Positions 1-5,984 of a DNA stretch of 7,768 nucleotides are shown in pieces (the first letter of the stretch is position 1; each line of letters begins with the position of its first letter). The DNA comes from Haloarculaceae archaeon. GTDB taxonomy: Archaea; Halobacteriota; Halobacteria; Halobacteriales; Haloarculaceae. A program made the position numbers and the translations under genes. The DNA lies in contig JAQCMX010000277.1 of NCBI GenBank assembly GCA_028274885.1, positions 1 to 7,768 of the forward strand, given 5' to 3'. The notes beneath the pieces were generated by a model. The model ran no database searches, was not told the origin of the DNA, and saw only the letters and a list, made by a program, of their open reading frames with translations.

Positions 1-4
1 ACCG

Positions 5-673
5 ATGACGCGGTGGCAAGAACGCGTCGAAGAGCTACTGTACGACGGCGAGTCGGTCCAGGAGACGGTCGATCTGGACACCGCTCGGGTTGTGGTTACC
101 AGCCACCGGGTGCTGGCGTTTACACCTGGACTCGAGGGCGAGAACTTCCACCAGATCGACCGCCCGAACGTCGACGGGGTCGGGACCGATGCTCTCGCGG
201 GAAGCGAAACGGCGCTGCTCGGTCGAGGCGTCCGGATCGGGATCATCGGGCTCGTCTTGCTCGTGGCCGGCTACACGATCGATTTCGAATCGATCGTCGG
301 CGACATCAGCCTCGACGACGGCGCCGCCGGCGGCCAGCTCGGGATCGGCGGCGTCCTCGGGATGACACAGCAACTGCTGGACCTGATCACCCGGCTGGAC
401 GAACTGATGCGGATCTTCGGGGGGTTAGTGCTGTTTCTGGCCGTCGTCTTCCTGGGCGTCTACTGGCTCCTGCGCGAGCCCACGCTTGTAATCCAGGTTG
501 CCGGCGACAAAGACGACGTCCACCTCCCCCGGCCCGAAGACACCGACGCGGCGCTTGCAGTGCTTGAAGGCGCCGTCCTGCCCGACTTTGCGAGCGACGT
601 TCCGAACGACCCGCCGGCGGAATCGGAGGACGGGAACGAAGACGAATCGTTGCTTCCCGACGACGTTTCGTGA
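5..673 (+). CDS. Two-pass membrane protein with split PH-like domain, unknown function
   Basis: I do not recognise a named family. The 222-aa protein has a soluble N-terminal part (about residues 1-70) with the pattern of a bacterial/archaeal PH-like domain: a GES turn near 15-17, then VVVTSHRVLAF (29-39), which resembles the TxxRvl strand of such domains. Two hydrophobic segments follow (about 75-93 and 138-156), separated by a Gly/Asp-rich loop. A final strand LVIQV (161-165) and a helix (about 179-191) could complete the PH-like fold, so the membrane hairpin would be inserted within it. The C-terminal tail (about 199-222) is acidic and probably disordered. The protein is probably anchored in the cell membrane with its ends in the cytoplasm. 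The ATG at 5 gives a sensible N-terminus, but only 4 bases precede it, so an upstream start and the promoter cannot be assessed. It lies 33 bp before uvrC on the same strand and may be cotranscribed with it. The fold assignment is inference from pattern only. Confidence 0.75.
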   Translation: MTRWQERVEELLYDGESVQETVDLDTARVVVTSHRVLAFTPGLEGENFHQIDRPNVDGVGTDALAGSETALLGRGVRIGIIGLVLLVAGYTIDFESIVGDISLDDGAAGGQLGIGGVLGMTQQLLDLITRLDELMRIFGGLVLFLAVVFLGVYWLLREPTLVIQVAGDKDDVHLPRPEDTDAALAVLEGAVLPDFASDVPNDPPAESEDGNEDESLLPDDVS

Positions 674-696
674 CGCTCAAGCGCGTCGCACCCGAC

Positions 697-700
697 GGTG
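697..700 (+). promoter_or_regulatory. Weak Shine-Dalgarno-like GGTG before uvrC
   Basis: GGTG ends 6 nt before the uvrC ATG at 707. It can pair with the CACC of the conserved archaeal 16S rRNA 3' end. No TATA-like element is visible in the 33-bp gap or at the end of the preceding gene, which favours translation of uvrC from a transcript that starts upstream. The match is only four bases. Confidence 0.3.
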
Positions 701-706
701 TAATCG

Positions 707-2458
707 ATGGAGTCGAAAGCAGTCCGCGACCGTGCGGCCGACATGCCACGTGAGCCCGGGGTCTACCAGTTTCTCCGGGGCGAGCGGGTGCTGTACGTCG
801 GCAAGGCGGTTGAACTGCGCGACCGCGTCCGATCCTACGTCGACCCGCGCAGCGAGCGTATCCGGCAGATGGTCGAGCGTGCCGACACCATCGAAATCGC
901 CGTCACGGACACCGAGTCCCAGGCGCTGTTGCTCGAAGCCAACCTCATCAAGCGCCACCGGCCGAAGTACAACGTCCGGCTGAAAGACGACAAATCCTAC
1001 CCGCTGGTGGCACTGACCGACCACGAGTTCCCGCGGCTACGGATCACTCGCGACCCCGACTCCGGGTCGACGGTCTTTGGCCCCTTTACCGACAAAGGCC
1101 GCGTCGAAACCGTCCTGAAGGCGTTACGGGAGGTCTACGGCCTCCGTGGCTGTTCCGATCACAAGTTCGCTGGTCGCGACCGCCCCTGCATGGATTACGA
1201 CATCGATCTCTGTACGGCACCCTGTACCGACGAGATCGACCGGGAGTCGTACCTGGCGGACGTGACAGCGGTCGAGCGGTTTCTCGGTGGCGAGACCGAC
1301 GTGTTGGCCGGGCCCCTCGAACGTGCGATGAACACGGCCGCCGAGAACGAGCAGTTCGAGCGGGCCGCGAACCTCCGGGACGCCCTCTCGGCCACCCGGC
1401 GGTTCCACGATACGGGCGATGAGGCCGTAAGCACCGCGAAGACGAGAAGCCGCCACACGGACGTCCTGGGTGTCTCCCTGACCGGGGAACCCACTGTTGC
1501 GTTGCTTCGTGCGGAGGACGGCCAACTGGTCGAACGGGAGCGCCACTCGCTTGGGGCCCCCGATCACACCGACGACGCAGGCGCCGTTCTCGGTGCCTTC
1601 ATCCCCCAGTATTACGCCGAACGCGAACTACCCGACCGTGTGCTCTGTCCGGAACGTCCCGTGGGCGAGACGCTCGATGCCTGGCTGGCTGGGGCGGGCG
1701 TCGAGTTGCGCGTCCAGGGTACCGGACGGGAAGCGACGCTGGTGGATCTCGCGATGAAAAACGCCGCCCGGTCCGACCACGACCGGGACGGCACCACCCG
1801 GTTGGCCGACGTGCTTGGCCTTGAGGGGGTCACGCGCATCGAGGGGTTCGACGTGAGCCACACGGGGGGAACGGCCGTCGTGGGAAGCAACGTGGTCTTC
1901 GTGGACGGTGAGCCGGAAAAAGCCGGGTACCGGCGGAAGAAACTGCCCGATGCAAACGACGATTACGCCGCAATGGAGACGCTCGTCCGCTGGCGGGCCG
2001 AGCGCGCAATCGAAGGGCGCGACGACCGGCCACGTCCGGACCTGTTGTTGGTCGACGGCGGGTCCGGCCAACTCGATGCGGCACGGTCTGCCCAAACCGA
2101 TACGGGCTGGGAGGTATCGGTAGTGGCGCTTGCAAAGGCACAAGAGCGGGTGATCACACCGGATCGGAGCTACGACTGGCCCGCGGAGGCCCCCCACCTG
2201 CGTCTGCTCCAGCGGGTCCGCGACGAGGCACACCGCTTTGCCCGTCAGTACCACGAGACGCTGCGAGACGAGGTATCGACCCCGCTCGATGCGGTCCCCG
2301 GTGTCGGTCCGTCGACCCGAAAGCGGTTGCTCGACCGGTTTGGCACCGTCGAGGCCGTCCGGGCGGCCTCGGCTGCGGAACTGAGAACGGTCCACGGTAT
2401 CGGCGAGGGGACCGCAAGCCGCATCGTCGAACACTTCGCCCGAGAGGCGCCCAACTGA
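707..2458 (+). CDS. uvrC: UvrABC excinuclease subunit C (dual-incision nuclease of nucleotide excision repair)
   Basis: UvrC binds the UvrB-DNA lesion complex in the cytoplasm and cuts the damaged strand on both sides. The 583-aa protein is complete and near the usual family length. The GIY-YIG nuclease domain (about 14-95) shows PGVY (17-20), YVGKA (30-34) and the catalytic Glu in LLLEANLIKRH (E78), and makes the 3' incision. Cysteines 149, 161, 169 and 173 have exactly the C-x11-C-x7-C-x3-C spacing of the Fe-S cluster in E. coli UvrC. A UVR motif for UvrB contact lies at about 203-234. The RNase H-like domain for the 5' incision shows GFDVSH (D382), LLLVDGG (D450) and RDEAHRF (H509). A tandem helix-hairpin-helix DNA-binding region closes the protein (about 527-577: PGVGPSTRKRLL and HGIGEGTASRI). 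Haloarchaea carry this bacterial-type system. The ATG at 707 begins directly before the conserved N-terminus. The gene is followed tail to tail by a minus-strand gene. Confidence 0.97.
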   Translation: MESKAVRDRAADMPREPGVYQFLRGERVLYVGKAVELRDRVRSYVDPRSERIRQMVERADTIEIAVTDTESQALLLEANLIKRHRPKYNVRLKDDKSYPLVALTDHEFPRLRITRDPDSGSTVFGPFTDKGRVETVLKALREVYGLRGCSDHKFAGRDRPCMDYDIDLCTAPCTDEIDRESYLADVTAVERFLGGETDVLAGPLERAMNTAAENEQFERAANLRDALSATRRFHDTGDEAVSTAKTRSRHTDVLGVSLTGEPTVALLRAEDGQLVERERHSLGAPDHTDDAGAVLGAFIPQYYAERELPDRVLCPERPVGETLDAWLAGAGVELRVQGTGREATLVDLAMKNAARSDHDRDGTTRLADVLGLEGVTRIEGFDVSHTGGTAVVGSNVVFVDGEPEKAGYRRKKLPDANDDYAAMETLVRWRAERAIEGRDDRPRPDLLLVDGGSGQLDAARSAQTDTGWEVSVVALAKAQERVITPDRSYDWPAEAPHLRLLQRVRDEAHRFARQYHETLRDEVSTPLDAVPGVGPSTRKRLLDRFGTVEAVRAASAAELRTVHGIGEGTASRIVEHFAREAPN

Positions 2459-2461
2459 CGC

Positions 2462-2917
2462 TCAGAAATCGGGCAGATCCTCCGGGGCCTCGTAGTCGCT
2501 TTCCCAGTCGATGTACTCGTCTTTGAGCACCTCACAGACGATCTGGCCGAGTTCGGTCAGCCCCGCGTTGATCCCCGAGACGGTTCCCCAGGAGTCGAGA
2601 TCAGGGTGGTACTCGCGTTGCTTCCAGTCTTCGGGGATACCGGGCGCGTGGTACCCGACGCGTTCGGCGAACGAATCCCAGAAGAAATCAAACTCCCCGA
2701 GCATCCCGAGGTCACGGATAATCCGGAACTCCCGTTCCGCGAGATTCGTCCCGGCGGCCCACTGGTCGAACGACTCCGCCCAGGCACCCTTCCGGAGGAA
2801 CGCCTCCAGTTCGTCGCGTCTGTAGTCCGTGTCACCGACGACCTCCGCGTCCTCGTACTCGTTTGGATCCATCCCCTCCAGTTCCGGTGGCTCTGGAAGT
2901 TCCACGTCCAGACTCAT
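2462..2917 (-). CDS. Highly acidic conserved-looking protein of unknown function
   Basis: I do not recognise this 151-aa protein. It has about 40 Asp/Glu against about 11 Lys/Arg, which is typical of a soluble haloarchaeal cytoplasmic protein. There is no signal peptide, membrane segment or metal-binding cysteine cluster (one Cys only). The first 30 residues are Pro/Glu-rich and probably flexible. The rest is predicted mostly helical and rich in Trp and aromatic residues, for example FDFFWDSFAERVGYHAPG and a C-terminal YIDWESDYEAPEDL. It is a real gene because its codons fit the genome's G+C-rich third-position bias, it has a clear TATA box at leaderless distance, and it packs tightly against uvrC (3 bp between stop codons). 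It lies downstream of the helicase gene on the same strand but across a 156-bp gap with its own promoter. Its place between two DNA-repair genes is suggestive only. Confidence 0.85.
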   Translation of the reverse strand: MSLDVELPEPPELEGMDPNEYEDAEVVGDTDYRRDELEAFLRKGAWAESFDQWAAGTNLAEREFRIIRDLGMLGEFDFFWDSFAERVGYHAPGIPEDWKQREYHPDLDSWGTVSGINAGLTELGQIVCEVLKDEYIDWESDYEAPEDLPDF

Positions 2918-2940
2918 ACCTCCCGTTAGATTGGGATGGG

Positions 2941-2946
2941 TATAAG
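2941..2946 (-). promoter_or_regulatory. TATA box for the 151-aa acidic protein gene (leaderless)
   Basis: On the minus strand the sequence reads CTTATA, centred near 2943. That is about 26-27 bp before the ATG at 2917, so transcription should start at or next to the first base of the start codon. A GGAGGT (2918-2923) directly touches the ATG with no spacer, so it cannot act as a normal Shine-Dalgarno site here. Confidence 0.6.
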
Positions 2947-3073
2947 CCTGTATCCCCCGGCCTCGCGGATCCCATCGGTCCCGTTTTTCAGCTCTACACG
3001 CACAACTCTGGTCTGTCTGTGGCTACCCTCGTTGGACTGAGAAACTCGGATGCTCGCAGGAGACACCTGGCGA

Positions 3074-4915
3074 TCACTGGGCGACCGGCGCTTCTGCGAC
3101 GTCGTCCAGCAGTTCCTCGAGCGTTCTATCGGTCGGTTCGTTGTGGAGTAACACGTCGATAGGAAGGGTAGGGGCACCGTCGACGAGGTTCTCGAGGACG
3201 ACGAGTCGCTCCCGCGCCCGGGACATCCCGACATAGAAGACACGGCGTTCGTTGTCTGTCAGGGTGGGTACCGGACTCGTGTGTTTGGTGAACTCGCTGT
3301 CGCCGGGGACCGCCTGGCCGTTCTGTTCTACCGTTGCAGCCATCTGTTCGACGACCTTTTCGGTGAGGTCGGTGGCGATGAAGACGTGATCGGCTTCGCG
3401 TCCCTTTGCGGAGTGGATGGTGCCGACCCGCACAAGGTTCCGCTCGATCCCGTGGTATTCCCCCGCGAAGTACGCATCGACGCTGCGTTCCTGAAAGTTC
3501 GTCACCTTCCGCAGCATGTCGGCCGCTGCGGGTGGGTCAGGGGCGAATGGGGCGTGTTCGCGCACGAGATCGGGTTCGATATCGATCTCAGCAATGTCGT
3601 CCGTGTCGGCAGCCTCCTCGCGGTCGTCGAGGGCGTCAAAGAGGTCGTCGCGTTCGCCGGTTCCGAACGCGGAGTCGGCGAGCATGTCCGCGAGCCGCCG
3701 GGCCTGCAAGCCAGTGAGCCGCTCGTCCTCGGCGAGTGCCTCGATGCCGTCGACGTACTGTGTCAGTCGATCGGTCCACATCCGCTGGTCGGTCAAGGCT
3801 TTGAACGGGATCCCCTCGTCAATGAACTCATCGATGAACTGAAACAGCTGATATCGGGCCCGACAAAGGATCATAATGGTCTCGTCGGTCTCCTCGACGG
3901 TCCGGCGCACCTCCCTAACGACGTCGAGCATCGAGCGGTTCCGGAGCGCCTCCACGGTTCCCCCTTCCTTCCGTGGTTCGAGGTCCTTTTCCTGGCGCTT
4001 GTCGATGTGACTGACCTCCTGGTTGACGGCGTTGAGAATCCGGGACGGGAGCCGGTAGGAGTTAGGGAGGATGACGTCCTCGTCAACATCTTCCTCGAGC
4101 AGTAGATCCGGGTCAGCCCCCTGCCAGGCGTAAACCACCTGATCGTCGTCGCCAGCGATCAGTACCCGCTGCATGTGTGGGCGCCACTCCTCGTAGACGT
4201 CGTACTGTAACGTCGTGATGTCCTGAAACTCGTCAATGACGAGGTAGTCGACGTTCGGAAGCAGCGAGCGCTGTTTGACCCGTTCGAGCATATCCGCGAA
4301 GCCGACGATACCCTGCTCGCCCTTCCAGGTGCGCCAGGCTCGGATGGCCTCGGGGAGATCCACCCGGTCGTCATCACTGGGCCAGGTGGGCGTGTACTTG
4401 TTACCGGTCTGTGCCTGGTCGTCGATCTCGGGTGGGAGACGAACCGTCTCCTCGTTCCACTTGAACGGGACGTCATACCAGTCACCGACATCGCGGCGGG
4501 TCCGCTGGAGCCACTGGCTGGTCGCGATCACCTTGTTTCCAAGCGTCGTCGAGCGGGCCGAACGGCGCCGCGATCCCTCGTACTCGTCTTCGAAATCAAG
4601 ACCGTAATCCTCACAAAACTCCTCCTTGTCGGACTCGCCGACAACGTCGCCACGCGAGAGATTCAAGAGATCGTAGGCTTTCGCGTGCATCGTGGCGACG
4701 TTTCCCCGGAGAGCACGGGGTGTCGTGTCCAGCCGCTCGGCGAGGCGTTCGCGAATCTCCGCCGCCGCCGCCCGCGTGTACGAGACGACCAACACGTCAC
4801 GAATCTCGATGTCCTCGTTTTCCGAAAGCAGTTGTTCGACTCTGTCCAGAAGCGCCGTCGTTTTTCCGCTACCCGGGCCGCCGAACAGACGGGTCACCTG
4901 GGTGGGGTCAGTCAT
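3074..4915 (-). CDS. UvrD/Rep-type superfamily 1A DNA helicase
   Basis: ATP-dependent 3'-5' DNA helicase or translocase of the UvrD/PcrA/Rep group (613 aa). All SF1 motifs are visible: Walker A GGPGSGKTT (12-20), motif Ia VVSYTRAAAAEI (43-54), a TMHAKAYDLL block (75-84), Walker B LVIDEFQD (225-232), motif III LIAGDDDQVVYAWQGADPD (252-270), motif IV LPNSYRLPSRI (283-293), motif V GTIHSAKGREADHVFIA (498-514), and motif VI RRVFYVGMSRARERLVVL (557-574) with its arginine finger. About 200 residues separate motifs IV and V, and the protein is shorter than the roughly 700 residues of bacterial UvrD, so the 2B subdomain may be reduced. No nuclease or Fe-S domain is present. The start at 4915 sits 9 residues before the Walker A strand, as usual, and at leaderless distance from a TATA box. 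It is near uvrC, so a role in excision repair or fork clearance is plausible, but substrate specificity cannot be read from sequence and I give no gene symbol. Confidence 0.93.
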   Translation of the reverse strand: MTDPTQVTRLFGGPGSGKTTALLDRVEQLLSENEDIEIRDVLVVSYTRAAAAEIRERLAERLDTTPRALRGNVATMHAKAYDLLNLSRGDVVGESDKEEFCEDYGLDFEDEYEGSRRRSARSTTLGNKVIATSQWLQRTRRDVGDWYDVPFKWNEETVRLPPEIDDQAQTGNKYTPTWPSDDDRVDLPEAIRAWRTWKGEQGIVGFADMLERVKQRSLLPNVDYLVIDEFQDITTLQYDVYEEWRPHMQRVLIAGDDDQVVYAWQGADPDLLLEEDVDEDVILPNSYRLPSRILNAVNQEVSHIDKRQEKDLEPRKEGGTVEALRNRSMLDVVREVRRTVEETDETIMILCRARYQLFQFIDEFIDEGIPFKALTDQRMWTDRLTQYVDGIEALAEDERLTGLQARRLADMLADSAFGTGERDDLFDALDDREEAADTDDIAEIDIEPDLVREHAPFAPDPPAAADMLRKVTNFQERSVDAYFAGEYHGIERNLVRVGTIHSAKGREADHVFIATDLTEKVVEQMAATVEQNGQAVPGDSEFTKHTSPVPTLTDNERRVFYVGMSRARERLVVLENLVDGAPTLPIDVLLHNEPTDRTLEELLDDVAEAPVAQ

Positions 4916-4937
4916 TGGGCGATAAGTAGCGCCGCGG

Positions 4938-4947
4938 GTTGATAAAC
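4938..4947 (-). promoter_or_regulatory. TATA box for the helicase gene (leaderless)
   Basis: On the minus strand the sequence reads GTTTATCAAC, with the T/A core at 4941-4946. The core centre is about 27-28 bp before the ATG at 4915, so the transcript should begin within a few bases of the start codon. A second weaker CTTATC at 4921-4926 is too close to serve this start. Confidence 0.55.
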
Positions 4948-4991
4948 GACGCGACTTTCGACGAGCAACCGCTGATCATCACAAGCGATCG

Positions 4992-5006
4992 GTCCGGGGC
5001 CCGGAC
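4992..5006. repeat. Hyphenated palindrome GTCCGG-GGC-CCGGAC
   Basis: Perfect 6-bp inverted repeat with a 3-bp centre, in the divergent region between the helicase and zinc-ribbon genes. It could bind a dimeric regulator. Its high G+C makes chance occurrence more likely than for an A/T-containing repeat of the same length. Confidence 0.5.
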
Positions 5007-5016
5007 ATCCCACGAA

Positions 5017-5042
5017 GGCGACACTACTCTCACTGTGTCGCC
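5017..5042. repeat. 8-bp inverted repeat GGCGACAC/GTGTCGCC
   Basis: The perfect arms lie at 5017-5024 and 5035-5042, separated by 10 bp (tactctcact), so the arm centres are 18 bp apart, close to two helical turns. It lies about 36 bp upstream of the zinc-ribbon TATA box and more than 65 bp upstream of the helicase TATA box. It is outside both predicted leaderless transcripts, so a DNA operator is more likely than an RNA hairpin unless another promoter reads through it. Confidence 0.55.
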
Positions 5043-5074
5043 GTGGTGGTGACAATATGGGTCGGCTCCGACAG

Positions 5075-5083
5075 AACTATATG
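5075..5083 (+). promoter_or_regulatory. TATA box for the zinc-ribbon gene (leaderless)
   Basis: The sequence AACTATATG has its TATAT core at 5078-5082. The core centre is 28 bp before the ATG at 5108, so a transcript starting 26-27 bp downstream would begin at or within two bases of that ATG. This supports 5108 as the start over the upstream in-frame ATGs at 5057 and 5081, which lie before or inside the TATA box. Confidence 0.6.
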
Positions 5084-5089
5084 CTGGTG

Positions 5090-5104
5090 TGGTATAGCAT
5101 ACCA
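5090..5104. repeat. Hyphenated palindrome TGGTAT-AGC-ATACCA at the transcription start
   Basis: Perfect 6-3-6 inverted repeat between the TATA box and the ATG at 5108. A protein bound here would cover the initiation site, so it is a candidate repressor operator for the zinc-ribbon gene. A partly overlapping pair, TATGCT (5080-5085) and AGCATA (5096-5101), adds further symmetry. Function is inferred from position only. Confidence 0.5.
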
Positions 5105-5107
5105 TGT

Positions 5108-5284
5108 ATGGCGTCTGCACCGGGAACCGAAGACATGTTCGACGAGTTTCTTTCACGGCGTGGCTACGAGACTGACGACGCCGGTTGGGAGAAAAACTAC
5201 AACAAAAAGCAGTGTCCGGAATGTGGCGGACTGCACGCCAACGGGGCCACCGAGTGTTCGGTCTGTGGCTGGAGTCCAGTGTGA
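5108..5284 (+). CDS. Small zinc-ribbon protein, HVO_0416-like family
   Basis: 58-aa protein with two CxxC knuckles, C36-PEC39 and C50-SVC53, separated by 10 residues. This is the spacing of a compact zinc ribbon that should bind one Zn ion. The N-terminal part (MASAPGTEDMFDEFLSRRGY) is a short acidic helix region, followed by a WEKNYNKKQCPECGGLH core. From memory it closely resembles the haloarchaeal family annotated as HVO_0416 family zinc finger protein, which was not searched here. The molecular role is unknown to me, though such small ribbons often contact nucleic acids or other proteins. The start at 5108 was chosen over 5057 because the extra 17 residues would span the TATA box and because family members, as I recall, begin with MASAP. 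It is single-gene and divergent from the helicase. Possible operators lie directly upstream. Confidence 0.85.
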   Translation: MASAPGTEDMFDEFLSRRGYETDDAGWEKNYNKKQCPECGGLHANGATECSVCGWSPV

Positions 5285-5332
5285 CAGCTTCACCGGAAGG
5301 GCAGGGACTCCGTCCAGTGTGGTGTACCCGGC

Positions 5333-5360
5333 CTGATCCACCCGTTTCAACAGTGATCAG
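5333..5360. repeat. Inverted repeat CTGATC/GATCAG between convergent genes
   Basis: The 6-bp perfect arms (5333-5338 and 5355-5360) are separated by 16 bp in the 152-bp gap between the zinc-ribbon stop and the stop of the minus-strand 147-aa gene. It could be a weak 3'-end hairpin for either transcript. No long T-tract, the main archaeal termination signal, is present on either strand, so the function is doubtful. I see nothing else in this gap. Confidence 0.25.
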
Positions 5361-5436
5361 TCGGTAACGAGGTGCTCACTTGCTCGGGGTCTGTGACGAA
5401 GTCGCAACCAGTTTCCCGGCACGACACCCCGACCGT

Positions 5437-5880
5437 TCACCGGTAGTTGATCGATCCACTCCGGTCACCGTCTGGCCCGTCCGGGGAGACCACCGAGGCG
5501 CCGGTCAGTTCCGCGACAAACTCGCGGACGAGTTCGGGACAGTGGCGAGTGGCCAGGGATCTGCCGGCCATCAGTACCTCACAGCAGTCCTCTCTGCCCT
5601 CAGGGGGCAGTTCGTCCTTGCCATACCGGTGTGAGGCGCGCATGGCAAACGCGGCGTGTTCCCCCCGACCGACGAACACCCACATCCGGAAATCGAGGGG
5701 GTCGGGGTTGCGGTCCACGACGTACACGTCGGGGACAGTCTCTGATTCGTCGGCGTCGAACAGCCAGGCGCGAAAGTCGTCGTTGACGACATCTGGGTCA
5801 CCGCGAGGCTGTCGGGGCGCGGGGTCCTCCCCTCCGATATCGTTGTACTCGCGATACAGGTCGAGGTCGATTTCGGTCAT
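5437..5880 (-). CDS. Uncharacterised acidic haloarchaeal protein
   Basis: I do not recognise this 147-aa protein. It has no signal peptide and no transmembrane segment. The N-terminal 35 residues are polar and Pro/Asp-rich. A central block contains two likely beta strands, VPDVYVVDRN and FRMWVFVGRGEHAAFAMRAS, which is a strand-rich pattern. A predicted helical part follows, with a vicinal cysteine pair (REDCCEVL) and a third Cys (RHCPELVREFVAELTG). Three cysteines are many for a haloarchaeal protein of this size, but their spacing is not a standard zinc motif. The C-terminal 18 residues are Pro/Asp/Ser-rich and likely disordered. The gene is supported by unbroken reading in the expected acidic composition, a TATA box at the right distance, and the absence of a better frame. 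It lies downstream of the rhodanese gene with a 104-bp gap and its own promoter, so it is probably a separate unit. Confidence 0.78.
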   Translation of the reverse strand: MTEIDLDLYREYNDIGGEDPAPRQPRGDPDVVNDDFRAWLFDADESETVPDVYVVDRNPDPLDFRMWVFVGRGEHAAFAMRASHRYGKDELPPEGREDCCEVLMAGRSLATRHCPELVREFVAELTGASVVSPDGPDGDRSGSINYR

Positions 5881-5910
5881 GTCGGTCCGTTCGTTCTACC
5901 CTGGCGACGG

Positions 5911-5918
5911 GAATATAG
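5911..5918 (-). promoter_or_regulatory. TATA box for the 147-aa protein gene
   Basis: On the minus strand the sequence reads CTATATTC, centred near 5915. Expected initiation is near 5888, which gives a leader of about 8 nt before the ATG at 5880. That is too short for a normal Shine-Dalgarno site, so translation is probably of the leaderless type. Confidence 0.5.
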
Positions 5919-5949
5919 CTTGTGTCCCTGTACTCTACGGCGTTGCTTA

Positions 5950-5969
5950 CCCCGCTGTGATCGCCGGGG
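5950..5969 (-). terminator. Possible G+C-rich hairpin after the rhodanese gene
   Basis: CCCCG (5950-5954) and CGGGG (5965-5969) can pair across a 10-nt loop, 16 bp past the rhodanese stop. There is no T-run after it on the minus strand, so it does not match either an intrinsic bacterial terminator or the usual archaeal T-rich terminator. This is a weak call. Confidence 0.15.
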
Positions 5970-5984
5970 CGAGAGACAGGTGGC

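Noticed and set aside
1628..2434. Long minus-strand open frame (268 codons) antisense to uvrC
   Set aside because: It covers the conserved RNase H-like and HhH regions of uvrC, has no recognisable domain and has a basic, proline- and arginine-rich shadow composition unlike haloarchaeal proteins.
3281..4105. Long plus-strand open frame (274 codons) antisense to the helicase
   Set aside because: It lies entirely over helicase motifs on the other strand. Its composition is that of a codon-shadow in G+C-rich DNA, and no domain or promoter is visible.
5057..5107. N-terminal extension of the zinc-ribbon protein from the ATG at 5057
   Set aside because: The extra 17 codons span the TATA box and the predicted transcription start, and the added residues do not look like the rest of the family as I recall it.
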